From positions 248,001 to 312,000 of the forward strand of contig NZ_QRBF01000001.1 in the NCBI RefSeq assembly GCF_003363265.1: DNA of 64,000 bases. The letters run 5' to 3'. Shown piece by piece: positions 8,975 to 17,822 of the stretch. The stretch comes from Dyella psychrodurans. Lineage in GTDB: Bacteria; Pseudomonadota; Gammaproteobacteria; Xanthomonadales; Rhodanobacteraceae. How positions within the stretch are numbered: position 1 is the stretch's first letter; each line of letters starts with the position of its first letter. A program made the position numbers and the translations under genes. Below the pieces are notes generated by a model. It was not told where the DNA came from. It made no database searches and saw nothing but the letters and a program-made list of their open reading frames with translations.

Positions 8975-9742
8975 ATGCCGCGCCCCTACCAGCCCCCCTA
9001 CGACATCCACCATTGGAACACGCCGAACTTCGAGCCGTTGTTTCACCGAGCGGCCGCCTCGAATCGCGTTACGCTGTTCGGCGTGACCTCGCCCGAGGAG
9101 ATCGTGCGGCTCATTCGCGCGGGCGCTGATCCGAACGCGCGGGACGGGGAGGGACGCACGCCGATCTTCTACGCGCGCACCGTGGCCATCGCCAAGGCGC
9201 TCCTCGCCGGCGGCGCGTCCTTGGATGTACAAGATGCCCGCGGGAAGACTCCCATCTTCGTCACACCCGGTGGGCCGGATGTCATCGATTTCCTCTGTGA
9301 TGGTGGGTGCGAGCCGGATGCGCAGGACGACCACGGCGACACCTTGGCCCACCTCACTGTGGACCCGAACGTGATCGCGACCCTGCTCGGCCAGGGCGCT
9401 GATTTCACATTGCGCAACGCCGCCGGGCAGGATCCGCTGGAAACACAGACCGCCCGCCGGGATGCGTTGGACGACAACAATGCCGATGACGATCCGCTCC
9501 CGGTCGGTGGTGGTGCCATCGACGACCAGCCGATCGCTCCTCCTGTTCGAATCGCCTCCGACGTGGGAGGCGGGGCCGCCTCGAATCAGCGCAACCAAAA
9601 GCCGCAGAGCCAGGGAGGCGCGGGCGGCGGACAGAATGGCAAACAGCGGGAGCGCGATGACGCCGCGCGCATTGTGGAGATGATTTCGGAGATCGTCGAC
9701 ACCATCGGCGCGATCATGCAATGTGTCGTGGCGATGATCTGA
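8975..9742 (+). CDS. Ankyrin-repeat protein 2 of the element
   Basis: A 255-residue protein. The first half contains ankyrin repeats (IVRLIRAGADPNARDGEGRT, AKALLAGGASLDVQDARGKT, IATLLGQGADFTLRNAAGQD), closer to consensus than the other two ankyrin proteins here. The second half is a Gly/Gln/Asn-rich linker ending in a strongly hydrophobic helix (about residues 231-255) that could insert in a membrane or mediate oligomerization. The start at 8975 follows AAGGAC; the frame also runs upstream to 8897 without sensible coding. The stop is one base before the relaxase ATG, so the two genes are tightly coupled. Partner unknown. Confidence 0.8.
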   Translation: MPRPYQPPYDIHHWNTPNFEPLFHRAAASNRVTLFGVTSPEEIVRLIRAGADPNARDGEGRTPIFYARTVAIAKALLAGGASLDVQDARGKTPIFVTPGGPDVIDFLCDGGCEPDAQDDHGDTLAHLTVDPNVIATLLGQGADFTLRNAAGQDPLETQTARRDALDDNNADDDPLPVGGGAIDDQPIAPPVRIASDVGGGAASNQRNQKPQSQGGAGGGQNGKQRERDDAARIVEMISEIVDTIGAIMQCVVAMI

Positions 9743-9743
9743 C

Positions 9744-12700
9744 ATGAACAACGTCACCAAACTGACCATGCGCGGCGGGTCCACCTCGGCGACGATCGAG
9801 TATCTGCGCGCCACTGAGTATTACAACGACGCCAAGGGTCAACGTCAGGACCTCATGGAATGGGGTGGCTCCTGGGCGCAGCAACTGGTTCTCGCCGGCA
9901 CCCAGGTGGGGCGCGATGCGATGGACCGCCTGGCCGAGGGCTACCACCCCACCAAAACGGGGGCCAACGGCTCGAAGATTCCTCTGTGCCGCAACGCTGG
10001 CGCGAAGCCCAAGAAAATCACCAAGTTCGACCGTAGGACGGGGATCCCGCGCACTGTGGAGGAGGGCGGCCACGTCATCGGATACGACGTCACCCTCTCC
10101 GCCCCGAAGGACATCGGCCTGGCGTTCATGGCCGCCAACGAGGAGGAGCGCGCCGCCATTTTGGACGTGCAGAAGGTCGCCAACCGCGAGGCGATGGCTT
10201 ACTACGAAAACCTGGTGGAGACACGCCGCGGCAAGGCCGGCAAGGACGTGTCATCGGTGGAGGCGCTGATCTGGTCCAGCCACCTGCACTTGGCGGCCCG
10301 GCCCTCCGCCGAGGGCATGATTGCCGCAAGCCTTCACACGCACAACCTCGTCTACGGTGTGGCGCTGGGGCGCGATGGGAAATCCGGCACCTTCGACTCG
10401 ATGGAACTCTTCGAGCACCGGCGGGCGTCGGACGCGATCTACAAAAACGCTCTGTACGCCGGGATGCGCGCGCTCGGCTACCACCTGGAGCAGACCGAAG
10501 AAACGGACATCAACGGGCACCCCACGGGCCGGAAGGACACCCGCCTGGCCGGTTTTTCCGACGCGATGATCGAATACTTCTCCGCGCGTCAGGGCGAGAT
10601 CCTCGAGTACATGGAGGAGCACGGCGTCAGCAAGCAAGTGGCGTGGAGCCAGACGCGGCAGGCCAAGCAAGAGCCGGGCTACGACGAACTCTCCGCGCTG
10701 TGGGTCGGCTACATGGACACCTATATCGCCGAGCACGCCGACGAGCAGCGTCCCACGACCGCGTTTCTCAAAGCGCAGGCCGACACCTTGATCGATCCGG
10801 CCGCAACGCAAACGGTGATCGATCGCTTGCACGAGAGCGAGGCGCTGCTCGAGCGGCACGACATTTTCGCCGCGCTGGCCGAAGAAACCATGGGCCGCGT
10901 GTCGTTGGAGGATCTTCAATCCGCCACCGATGCGGCGACCGCAACGATGGTGGCCGTGGCCCCGCACGCCATCCACGCCGACGACGCCGGAATCTCGCTG
11001 GCCCGCCGGCACACCGAGAACCGCTACGCAGCGCCGTGGATGATCAGCCAGGAGAAGGAGGTCCAGGAGTACGCGCGACGACGCCAATCCGAGGATACAC
11101 GTCTCTCTCCTGACTACGTCACGAAGGTGATCGCCGACTTCGAGCGCCGCAAGGGCTTCACTCTCTCCGAGGAGCAGCGCGGCGGCGTCATGCATGTGTG
11201 CTGCACGGTCAATGGGATCGGGGCCATCTCGGGTTATGCCGGTAGCGGCAAGACCTGTGTGTCCGAGTGCTTCGTCGAAGCCTACCGCGGCATGGGGTAT
11301 GAGGTCTTCGGCTGCGCCCCGTCGAACGCCGCGGCGAAAAAACTCCAACTCGAAGCCGGCATCCCATGCTTTTCGGTCGCGCACATCGTGCACGAAATGG
11401 AAAAGGGTCGCTGGGAAGGCGTGATGTGTCCCACCGGTCGCAAGTCGCTCATCATCATGGACGAGGCCGGTATGGTCGACACCGCCGACACCCGCAAACT
11501 TTTGGTCCTCACGGATCGCATGGCGAAAAAGCCGGTCCTACTGGTCCAAGGAGACTGCCGCCAAATTCAGCCCGTTGGGGCTGGCAGCGGGATGGCCCTG
11601 ATCGAGGACGTCACCGGCGATGTGAAACTCACCGAGATTCGCCGGCAGAAGGGCGCGACCGACGAGGAAACAGCCGCGCGCCGTGAGTTGGCCGGCCTCT
11701 ACTACGAGCAGAAACTCGACGCCGATGGCCACGTCATTGGCCTCGATGACAACCGCGATGTGAAGTCCCGGGCCCAGCAGCGCGCTAAGGGCGAGCGCAT
11801 CACCGCCGCGCTCGACGCGCTCGGGATGCTCGAGGTGTACACCACCAAACAGGAGGCCATGGTCGCAGCGGTGCGTGCGTGGGCTGAGGATCCTGCGCCG
11901 CGCAACAACAAACTGCTGATCACCCACAAGAACGTCGACGTGGACGCGATGAACACAGCGGCACGCTCCGCGCTCAAGGCCAGTGGCGCCCTGGGCGCCC
12001 AAGACCACGCCATCAAAGTTCTCCTGGGACGTCGCGGCATGGCCGTGCGCCCTTTCGCTGTCGGCGAGGCCATCAAGTTCTCGAAAAAGTCCCAGAAACT
12101 GGGCGTGGTGAACAACTCCACCGGCACCATCACCCGAATCAGCACCTCGCGTGACGGCACCATCGACCTCACGGTCCGCGTGAACGGTCTCGGTCCCAAG
12201 GATCCCGACCGCACCATCACGTTCAACACGACCAACGACTATCGTGCGTTCACCCACTCCTACTGTCGGTCCATCCATGATGTGCAGGGGCAGGGGGCGC
12301 CGTTCGTCTACCACGTGGCCGACGCCGGCATGCTGGACAACCAATCGGCTCTGGTGGCGATGACGCGCCTGACCTCCGGCGATTACCGCATGTACGGCGA
12401 CAGCAACCTGATGGACTCGCTGCAGGACCGCCTCGGCATCGATCGATTGAAGGAGACGGCCCTCCTCGCCAAGGGCGGTGCCATCCGTCCGGCCACATCA
12501 GAGCCCCAGCGCCCCAGCGATCCCAACGCCCCCACGCAACGCCCCGAGGCGGCGGCCTCCACCCACCCGCAGGGACAGGGCCCCTCAGCCGCCCTCGAGC
12601 ACGGCGCTCCGCGCCGGGATGGAAGCACGTCGAACAACGGCCCAGGGGGCGGCCCACAGGCTGACCCGACCCACCGCACGCCCCCTGTTCACGAAGGCAC

Positions 12701-13403
12701 TCTCGTCGCGCACGGGCGCGCGCCGTATCAGTTCCAAGAGAACGGAAATGGCTCGTATTACGTCACGATTCGCGACGGGCAGGGGCACGAGCAGACCCTT
12801 TGGGGGAAGGACTTGGAGCGTGCGATCAATGGGCACGTCCATGGGGACGTCGTTCGTGTGCAGCGTTCTGGGAAGGATGAGAGCGTGACGATTCGAGAGC
12901 CTGTTCGGAGCGATGATGGGAACGTCATCGATTTCGAGGAGCGTCGTGCGCAGCGTCGTGGGTGGACCGTGCAAGCGATTCCTTCCGAACAAACTCCATC
13001 CGATATCGTGTACGTCGCCAGTCCGTCGAACGATGTGAGCAACGAAACTCCTGCGAGCACCAACGACGAACCGATGAGCGTGATGGCGCGCATGCTCTAC
13101 GGAGACGATGCGCCTGTTCGTTCGAAGCGCCAAGCACCAGCCTCATCTCAGCGCCCCGACGGGGCGGGTCCCGACCAGGCGCCCGCCGGCGCCGACGAGC
13201 GTCGCACACCCGACACCGCCTCCCCATCCAACGCCGTCGCTGCGGACGCATCTCCCGCGTCGGCTGGGGAGGAGCAGCGGACCCGACGCGCCCGGGATCG
13301 TGCGGCACGCGCCGCCACGGCGCACCGCACCGATCGGACGCCGTCGCACGACGACACGCCGCCGACGCAGCAGCGCGGCCGCGACCAAGGTCAACGCCGT
13401 TGA
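9744..13403 (+). CDS. MOBF-type (TrwC/TraI-like) conjugative relaxase-helicase
   Basis: A 1219-residue bifunctional transfer initiator. The N-terminal relaxase domain has candidate nicking tyrosines at Y20, Y26 and Y27, the GYDVTLSAPKD motif near 113-123, and a metal-binding histidine set with H180/H182 and H198-T-H200. The helicase part has Walker A GYAGSGKT (497-504), Walker B IIMDEAGM (570-577) and a QGDCRQIQP motif, as in RecD-like helicases of TraI. After about residue 900 there is a low-complexity linker, then a KfrB-like domain (about 981-1075) shared with the product at 6834-8900, then a disordered Arg/Ala-rich tail. The relaxase would nick oriT and lead the strand through the coupling protein. 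oriT itself was not identified. The N-terminus is rather divergent from TrwC. Confidence 0.9.
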   Translation: MNNVTKLTMRGGSTSATIEYLRATEYYNDAKGQRQDLMEWGGSWAQQLVLAGTQVGRDAMDRLAEGYHPTKTGANGSKIPLCRNAGAKPKKITKFDRRTGIPRTVEEGGHVIGYDVTLSAPKDIGLAFMAANEEERAAILDVQKVANREAMAYYENLVETRRGKAGKDVSSVEALIWSSHLHLAARPSAEGMIAASLHTHNLVYGVALGRDGKSGTFDSMELFEHRRASDAIYKNALYAGMRALGYHLEQTEETDINGHPTGRKDTRLAGFSDAMIEYFSARQGEILEYMEEHGVSKQVAWSQTRQAKQEPGYDELSALWVGYMDTYIAEHADEQRPTTAFLKAQADTLIDPAATQTVIDRLHESEALLERHDIFAALAEETMGRVSLEDLQSATDAATATMVAVAPHAIHADDAGISLARRHTENRYAAPWMISQEKEVQEYARRRQSEDTRLSPDYVTKVIADFERRKGFTLSEEQRGGVMHVCCTVNGIGAISGYAGSGKTCVSECFVEAYRGMGYEVFGCAPSNAAAKKLQLEAGIPCFSVAHIVHEMEKGRWEGVMCPTGRKSLIIMDEAGMVDTADTRKLLVLTDRMAKKPVLLVQGDCRQIQPVGAGSGMALIEDVTGDVKLTEIRRQKGATDEETAARRELAGLYYEQKLDADGHVIGLDDNRDVKSRAQQRAKGERITAALDALGMLEVYTTKQEAMVAAVRAWAEDPAPRNNKLLITHKNVDVDAMNTAARSALKASGALGAQDHAIKVLLGRRGMAVRPFAVGEAIKFSKKSQKLGVVNNSTGTITRISTSRDGTIDLTVRVNGLGPKDPDRTITFNTTNDYRAFTHSYCRSIHDVQGQGAPFVYHVADAGMLDNQSALVAMTRLTSGDYRMYGDSNLMDSLQDRLGIDRLKETALLAKGGAIRPATSEPQRPSDPNAPTQRPEAAASTHPQGQGPSAALEHGAPRRDGSTSNNGPGGGPQADPTHRTPPVHEGTLVAHGRAPYQFQENGNGSYYVTIRDGQGHEQTLWGKDLERAINGHVHGDVVRVQRSGKDESVTIREPVRSDDGNVIDFEERRAQRRGWTVQAIPSEQTPSDIVYVASPSNDVSNETPASTNDEPMSVMARMLYGDDAPVRSKRQAPASSQRPDGAGPDQAPAGADERRTPDTASPSNAVAADASPASAGEEQRTRRARDRAARAATAHRTDRTPSHDDTPPTQQRGRDQGQRR

Positions 13404-13519
13404 GCGGTGCATCGGGCCCCTGAATCGGCCCTGATAGCCGAATAGTGCGAAACCGGCTAATCGGTTGTCGATCGTGGGATCATGGGATGCCCGCCAGGGG
13501 CGTCACCACGGGGAATCCC

Positions 13520-14269
13520 ATGCACCGCACCATCATCCGCGTCCTCGGAGCCGCGCTTGTGCTCGCGTTCTGCGGCACCGCCTCCGCGCAGGACCAGCCC
13601 GCGCCGTCGAGCAGCGCCCACACCACCTTCGGCGGTTGGCTTCACGCCGTGGGATCCCACGCCGCCCAGGTCGGCAAGCAGATCGTCGGTGGGCACGGCG
13701 TATCGAATGCAGGAGCCCCCGGGGCGGGCGGTGGCCCGCTCTACCAGCCCGAAAACGGCGCCGGCTCCTTCCGCGGCCTCTTCGCTTCGCAAAGCCACGA
13801 CCTGGCCAAACAAGGCCGACTCCAATGGCCGCGCGCCGCGCTCACGTTCGAGACGTACGGCGTGCACCAGGACTGCTGGACCGTGCGGGCCACCATCTGG
13901 ACGAACGCCACGACATCGACCGTGGAGACCTTCCAAACGTGCCTCGACGCGCCGCTGACCCACACCGACGACACGGGGCAAGCGACGACCACCACGCGGA
14001 ATGTGGCCTTCTTCTCCAAACTGCTGAACGCACAGGTCATGTACGGGCGGCCGACCACGGGTGCGCTGCGCACCACCGGCCCCAACCCGCCGCGATCGCT
14101 ATTCAACGTCGACGTACCGACCGACCTCTACGAGCGGGTCAACCAGGCGGTGATCAACGCCGCTTGGGTGTCGGGGTTCTACGGCCAATCGGATGAAGCG
14201 TACACATCCATCTTCTACGACGACCGCCTGTGGATCGCCGGATTCAACCCCCAGGGCAACCGCGGCTGA
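13520..14269 (+). CDS. Secreted protein of unknown function
   Basis: A 249-residue protein with a clear Sec signal peptide (positive MHR start, hydrophobic IIRVLGAALVLAFCGTASA, likely cleavage after ASA). The mature part is soluble, with two cysteines about 24 residues apart (CWTV and QTCLD) that could form a disulfide bond in the periplasm. I recognise no domain. The start at 13520 was chosen because the signal peptide begins there; upstream in-frame codons from 13445 give no sensible sequence. It lies 116 bases after the relaxase gene in the same direction and may belong to the element's envelope functions. Confidence 0.75.
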   Translation: MHRTIIRVLGAALVLAFCGTASAQDQPAPSSSAHTTFGGWLHAVGSHAAQVGKQIVGGHGVSNAGAPGAGGGPLYQPENGAGSFRGLFASQSHDLAKQGRLQWPRAALTFETYGVHQDCWTVRATIWTNATTSTVETFQTCLDAPLTHTDDTGQATTTTRNVAFFSKLLNAQVMYGRPTTGALRTTGPNPPRSLFNVDVPTDLYERVNQAVINAAWVSGFYGQSDEAYTSIFYDDRLWIAGFNPQGNRG

Positions 14270-14341
14270 CCGTTGGCCCACATCGGGGCCCAAGCGCTGC
14301 GTCAACAGGGGCGTCAGAGGCGGCCGGTGCCCCGATCGCGC

Positions 14342-14785
14342 TCAGAACGGCCACCACCAACGCCGCTTGCGGGGCACCGGCGGCTCGGGCTGATTCAATC
14401 GTCGGCCGCGTTTGAGCGCGCCGGAAAACCCCCACCACAACCGCCACGCCAGACGGGTCCGGCGTGGAGTCATCTGCCGGTGCACGTGCCGGATGACGAT
14501 CCCAGGGGGCAGGCCGTACACGCCCCAGCCCCACCATGCGGCCGCTTGCCGATAGCCGTGCTCCCAGTCCTCGGCTTCCGCTTGTGTGCCGCGCATGGAA
14601 CCCAGAACGACCATGTGGAATGGGCGTCGCCCCCAGCCCTTGCTGCAATGCTCAGCGAACCGTCGATCGGGATCCACCGACTGACCGATGTAGACGAAAC
14701 GGCGCACGTCATGAAACACAAGCGCATAGAGAAATCGCTCGCGGCGGTGGTACTTCTGCGAGCGATTCCAATGCGGCGCATCCAT
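14342..14785 (-). CDS. GIY-YIG nuclease-like protein
   Basis: A 147-residue basic protein. The N-terminal half has the order of GIY-YIG elements: a first strand FLYALVF, then FVYIGQSVDPDRRFAEH with the YIG core and an arginine on the following helix, then a glutamate-containing segment (GTQAEAEDWEHGY). The canonical first GIY is replaced by YALV-type residues, so activity is uncertain. The C-terminal 40 residues are very rich in Arg and Trp. GIY-YIG domains occur in homing endonucleases, restriction enzymes and repair proteins, and small stand-alone copies are common on mobile DNA. The ATG at 14785 was preferred over a TTG at 14803. It follows the adhesin gene on the same strand. Confidence 0.6.
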   Translation of the reverse strand: MDAPHWNRSQKYHRRERFLYALVFHDVRRFVYIGQSVDPDRRFAEHCSKGWGRRPFHMVVLGSMRGTQAEAEDWEHGYRQAAAWWGWGVYGLPPGIVIRHVHRQMTPRRTRLAWRLWWGFSGALKRGRRLNQPEPPVPRKRRWWWPF

Positions 14786-14841
14786 GTCGGCCTCCCACAG
14801 CAACGGCCCCGGCGATCACACCGGGGCCGAAGCGTCATGCG

Positions 14842-16122
14842 TTACCAGCCGTAGCCGATGCCGACCCCAATGGAGCGCTCGCTGCCGGCGATCGCGCCCT
14901 GGATGGACCAGGAAATGGCCTTGCTTTCAGAGATGTGGCGGTAGCCCACAGCGATGCCGTTGTGCCCGCCCGACAGGCCCAAGCCTACCGCGAAGGAGTT
15001 GGGCATCTCGCGGAAGTTCGAGGCCATCGATGCGGAGGCCGCGCTGGCCGCCATGACGCGGGAGATGCGATCGTTCAACCCCGACACCGCTTGATCCGTG
15101 TACGCCTTCGCCCAGTTTTCGGACTGGCGCACCGCGCCGAACAACTGCGCGCCGTTCACCGCATCGGTCGATGTCGCGTTGACGGCGCCCGGGGCCACGT
15201 TGGTGATCGTGGTGCCGTTCGCGCCTTGCAGCGTCACGGTGGAGTCGGTGCTGTCGTCGTAGTGCACCGCGTTCGGATCCGTGCTCGACACCGGCCCCGT
15301 AGGTCCGGTCGAGGTGGTGCCGTCCAGCCCGTAGAGGAAGTTGAGTGCCGCGCCGACGTTGTTGAAGGAGTGCGACCCGAACGAGTAGTTCGGGTTGACG
15401 ATGGCCCCTGAGTTCATGCCGGCGCCGCCGCCGAAGATGCCCAGCGCGCCGTTCAACTGCGAGACGTTCACCGCATCGTTGGGGGCGACGCCCGCGGCGA
15501 CGTTGGTGATGCGTGTGGTGAAGCCGAGCCCCGCGTTGCCGACCGACAGTGTGTCGGCTTGATTGCACGCGGCGAGTGTGCCGATGGCCGAGCATCCGTT
15601 GTCGGCCGATGCGTTGGCTCCGACCGCGAGACCACCACCGGTGCCAACTTGTGCGCCGGTCCCGATGCCAATGCCGCCGACCCCTTGCACGTTCACGCCC
15701 TGGCCCAACAAGATCGTGTTCGCGGCGTTGGTCGTGGACCCGGTGCCAATGAGGACGCTGTTGGCGCCGGTGTTGTTGTTGCCCGATCCCATCACCACCG
15801 CGCCTGAGGCCGACACGGTGTTGTTGTTGCCGAACACGCTGGCGCCGGCCAAGCCGTTCGTTTGCGTGCCGCCCCCGTTGACGTTGTTGTACACGCCGAA
15901 CACGGAGTCGTCGAAGCCATTGCCTGTGGAGTTCGCGCCCACGACCGTGGACTGGAATCCATTCGCGGCGGCGCCGTTGCCAATAGCCGTGGCCGCGGTG
16001 CCCGGTGCGGTCGCGCCACCGGCCGCGTACGCGTTGGTGCCCAGCGTCTGCGCCAAGAGCGCGGTGGGGGAGAGCAGCGCCAGCAAACCGGCGCACACAA
16101 GGGATCGACGCAACACGTTCAT
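14842..16122 (-). CDS. YadA-like trimeric autotransporter adhesin
   Basis: A 426-residue surface protein. It has a signal peptide (MNVLRRSLVCAGLLALLSPTALLAQ), then a head built of short Gly/Asn/Ala repeats of YadA type (TAIGNGAAANGFQSTVVGAN, SVLIGTGSTTNAANTILLGQ). Neck or stalk motifs RITNVAAG..NDAVNVSQL and ITNVAPGAVNATSTDAVNGA follow. A C-terminal anchor of about 75 residues ends in a tryptophan (GVGIGYGW), as outer-membrane strands do. Three copies would form the 12-strand barrel and project the head outside the cell. It is short for the family. The start at 16122 was chosen at the signal peptide; there is no obvious Shine-Dalgarno. Carriage on a transfer element suggests a role in cell contact, which is inference. 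Confidence 0.9.
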   Translation of the reverse strand: MNVLRRSLVCAGLLALLSPTALLAQTLGTNAYAAGGATAPGTAATAIGNGAAANGFQSTVVGANSTGNGFDDSVFGVYNNVNGGGTQTNGLAGASVFGNNNTVSASGAVVMGSGNNNTGANSVLIGTGSTTNAANTILLGQGVNVQGVGGIGIGTGAQVGTGGGLAVGANASADNGCSAIGTLAACNQADTLSVGNAGLGFTTRITNVAAGVAPNDAVNVSQLNGALGIFGGGAGMNSGAIVNPNYSFGSHSFNNVGAALNFLYGLDGTTSTGPTGPVSSTDPNAVHYDDSTDSTVTLQGANGTTITNVAPGAVNATSTDAVNGAQLFGAVRQSENWAKAYTDQAVSGLNDRISRVMAASAASASMASNFREMPNSFAVGLGLSGGHNGIAVGYRHISESKAISWSIQGAIAGSERSIGVGIGYGW

Positions 16123-16223
16123 GGGGAGGTTCCGGATGGGGTGATCCATCCAGCCAACCAGATTCCGGCCGTCCGTCAAGGCTTGCGGTGGGGACCCCAT
16201 GTGGTGGCGTGGTTCCAAAAGGG

Positions 16224-16249
16224 AAACCCCCGCCTTTCGGCGGGGGTTT
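16224..16249. terminator. Strong GC-rich hairpin in the 349-bp divergent intergenic region
   Basis: A perfect 11-bp stem (AAACCCCCGCC, 16224-16234) with loop TTTC and its complement at 16239-16249. It sits in the 16123-16471 gap between the divergent adhesin and ankyrin-3 genes, where otherwise only promoters would be expected. The flanking A and T runs make it look like a bidirectional intrinsic terminator, although the U-tract is short. Apart from this hairpin I see no gene or clear promoter in the gap. Confidence 0.55.
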
Positions 16250-16471
16250 CAGGGACGGCGCAGCACCACGGCACACCCCAAACGTCCGGGAACCAGTCGG
16301 ACGAGGACCCACTGCTGCGCCGTCTCAACTTCACCGTACCAGGCTTGGGCGGCCCCGCAAGACGGGAGGGTTCCGATGGACCACATGCGGGCCCTTCGGC
16401 TTCATTCCCAACCGGCTGGCCTTTGGCCTGATCCGCGGTATGTGTGGTCCGATCCCCGCCGGAGTCCGACG

Positions 16472-17212
16472 ATGCCCACTCTGCCCACCTCATTCGGCGA
16501 TGCCCTGCGGTGGGCCGCGCACCAGGGCCACGCCGACATCCTTGGCGTGCTGCTGGCCACCAGCGACGGCCGGCGCGCGATTGACGAGACCGACCACCTG
16601 GGCCGCACCGCGCTGTTGATCGCCGCCGAGCGCGGCCAGGCCGCCGCGATGCGAACGCTCATTGACCACTGGGCAGACCCCAACATTGCCGACCTGGTCG
16701 GGCGGACTCCTGAGCACATCCTCCGCGGGCACCTGATCCAGGTGCAGCCGGACCAGGAGGAGGCGCAAGCCGAACTGGGGGCCCTGATCGCCGCCACCCC
16801 GGCGGACAACGCCGAAACCTCAACCGCCGGCGAACGAGTCCGATACCTTATTAATAGGGGCGCTCTGCCGGGTCGGTGGCAAGCGCGCGGCGGAACCTGC
16901 CTGCACGAGGCCGTGGCCCGGGGACAGCGCTCGATCGTCCGGGCGCTCTTGGAGCACCCCGACAGCATCCAGACGTCCCTGAAACAAGACCGGTTCGACC
17001 GTTCCCCACTGCTCCTGGCCGTTGAGGTGCACGCGACCGACGAACTCCTCGACGACCTGATGTTCCGGGGCGGGGCGCACACCCAACTGGCCGATGCGGT
17101 GGCCGCGGCCACCACCCTCGGGGCGCCGGCGCGGGCGGCGCGGCTGCAGCGGATTCTGGAGCGCGATCAGGCCGAGGAGCGGCGGATGGCGATCGAACTG
17201 ATGGACGTGTGA
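16472..17212 (+). CDS. Ankyrin-repeat protein 3 of the element
   Basis: A 246-residue protein with ankyrin-type repeats: ALRWAAHQGHADILGVLLAT, TALLIAAERGQAAAMRTLID, TCLHEAVARGQRSIVRALLE, SPLLLAVEVHATDELLDDLM. No signal peptide, membrane segment or enzymatic domain is visible. The chosen start is the ATG at 16472 preceded by GGAG. An upstream in-frame ATG at 16376 has a good Shine-Dalgarno (GGGAGGG) and would add 32 residues that do not look like ankyrin sequence, so the start is uncertain. It transcribes toward the small HTH gene, which converges on it 7 bases away. Together with the genes at 368 and 8975 it forms a family of three in this element. Confidence 0.8.
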   Translation: MPTLPTSFGDALRWAAHQGHADILGVLLATSDGRRAIDETDHLGRTALLIAAERGQAAAMRTLIDHWADPNIADLVGRTPEHILRGHLIQVQPDQEEAQAELGALIAATPADNAETSTAGERVRYLINRGALPGRWQARGGTCLHEAVARGQRSIVRALLEHPDSIQTSLKQDRFDRSPLLLAVEVHATDELLDDLMFRGGAHTQLADAVAAATTLGAPARAARLQRILERDQAEERRMAIELMDV

Positions 17213-17219
17213 GCGGGAC

Positions 17220-17681
17220 TCACATGATCGGCCCGCGTTTTCGCGGGTGATCGGAGGTCAGGTCCGCAACACCCTGGAGTATGGCGGCCTCGTCGAGGCT
17301 GACGAGCACGCTCACTTCCGCCAAAATATCCCGCAGGACGACCCGACTACGCTCCATCCACTTCAACATGCGCGGACCAATGTTGGTCATGCGCGATCGG
17401 CGGCCGACCGGGACCAGCGCGGGCGGAAGGACAGGGCGATCATCGGGGCGGCTTCGATCGTCGAGGGCGCGCGCCAACGCGTCGATCGGTACCAGCCACC
17501 GCTTCTCCCCTTTGCCTTTTCGGATGCCGGGGATCAGCGTTCCGGCGTCGAGTTTTTCCCGGATCGATTCGACCCGTTTCTTGGTGGCGGCGGCGTCGCC
17601 ATGAATCGCTTGCGCGATCTCTTTGGGCGTGAGGGCGACGCGACCGGGAAAGCGCTCGCGGAGGATGTCCAACGTGCTCAT
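17220..17681 (-). CDS. Putative small DNA-binding protein at the element end
   Basis: A 153-residue protein. The N-terminal 75 residues (ALTPKEIAQAIHG, then KKRVESIREKLDAGTLIPGI and KRWLVPIDALARAL) suggest a winged-helix or PrtN/excisionase-like fold. Such small regulators often sit beside attachment sites. The C-terminal half is unrecognised. The ATG at 17681 was chosen; the open frame continues upstream to 17855 but would run through the tRNA terminator. A possible -10 TACACT (plus-strand 17688-17693) lies only 6 bases before the ATG, so the mRNA could be leaderless. The DNA-binding call is an inference. Confidence 0.55.
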   Translation of the reverse strand: MSTLDILRERFPGRVALTPKEIAQAIHGDAAATKKRVESIREKLDAGTLIPGIRKGKGEKRWLVPIDALARALDDRSRPDDRPVLPPALVPVGRRSRMTNIGPRMLKWMERSRVVLRDILAEVSVLVSLDEAAILQGVADLTSDHPRKRGPIM

Positions 17682-17790
17682 GGGACCAGTGTAACAGCGG
17701 GTGTTGGGGACACGGCCGGGGACACAAGAGGTGGATTTGAGGGCAAAACCGGGCGTTTCGGTGCGTTTGGCCGGTCCGGGCTCCGGGCAC

Positions 17791-17822
17791 AAAAAACCCC
17801 GAAAAACGGCTGTTTTTCGGGG
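17791..17822 (-). terminator. Intrinsic terminator of tRNA-Pro
   Basis: On the minus strand an 11-bp stem (CCCCGAAAAAC, loop AGCC, GTTTTTCGGGG) is followed by TTTTTT. It begins 19 bases beyond the CCA end of the tRNA, the expected place for its terminator. Confidence 0.85.
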
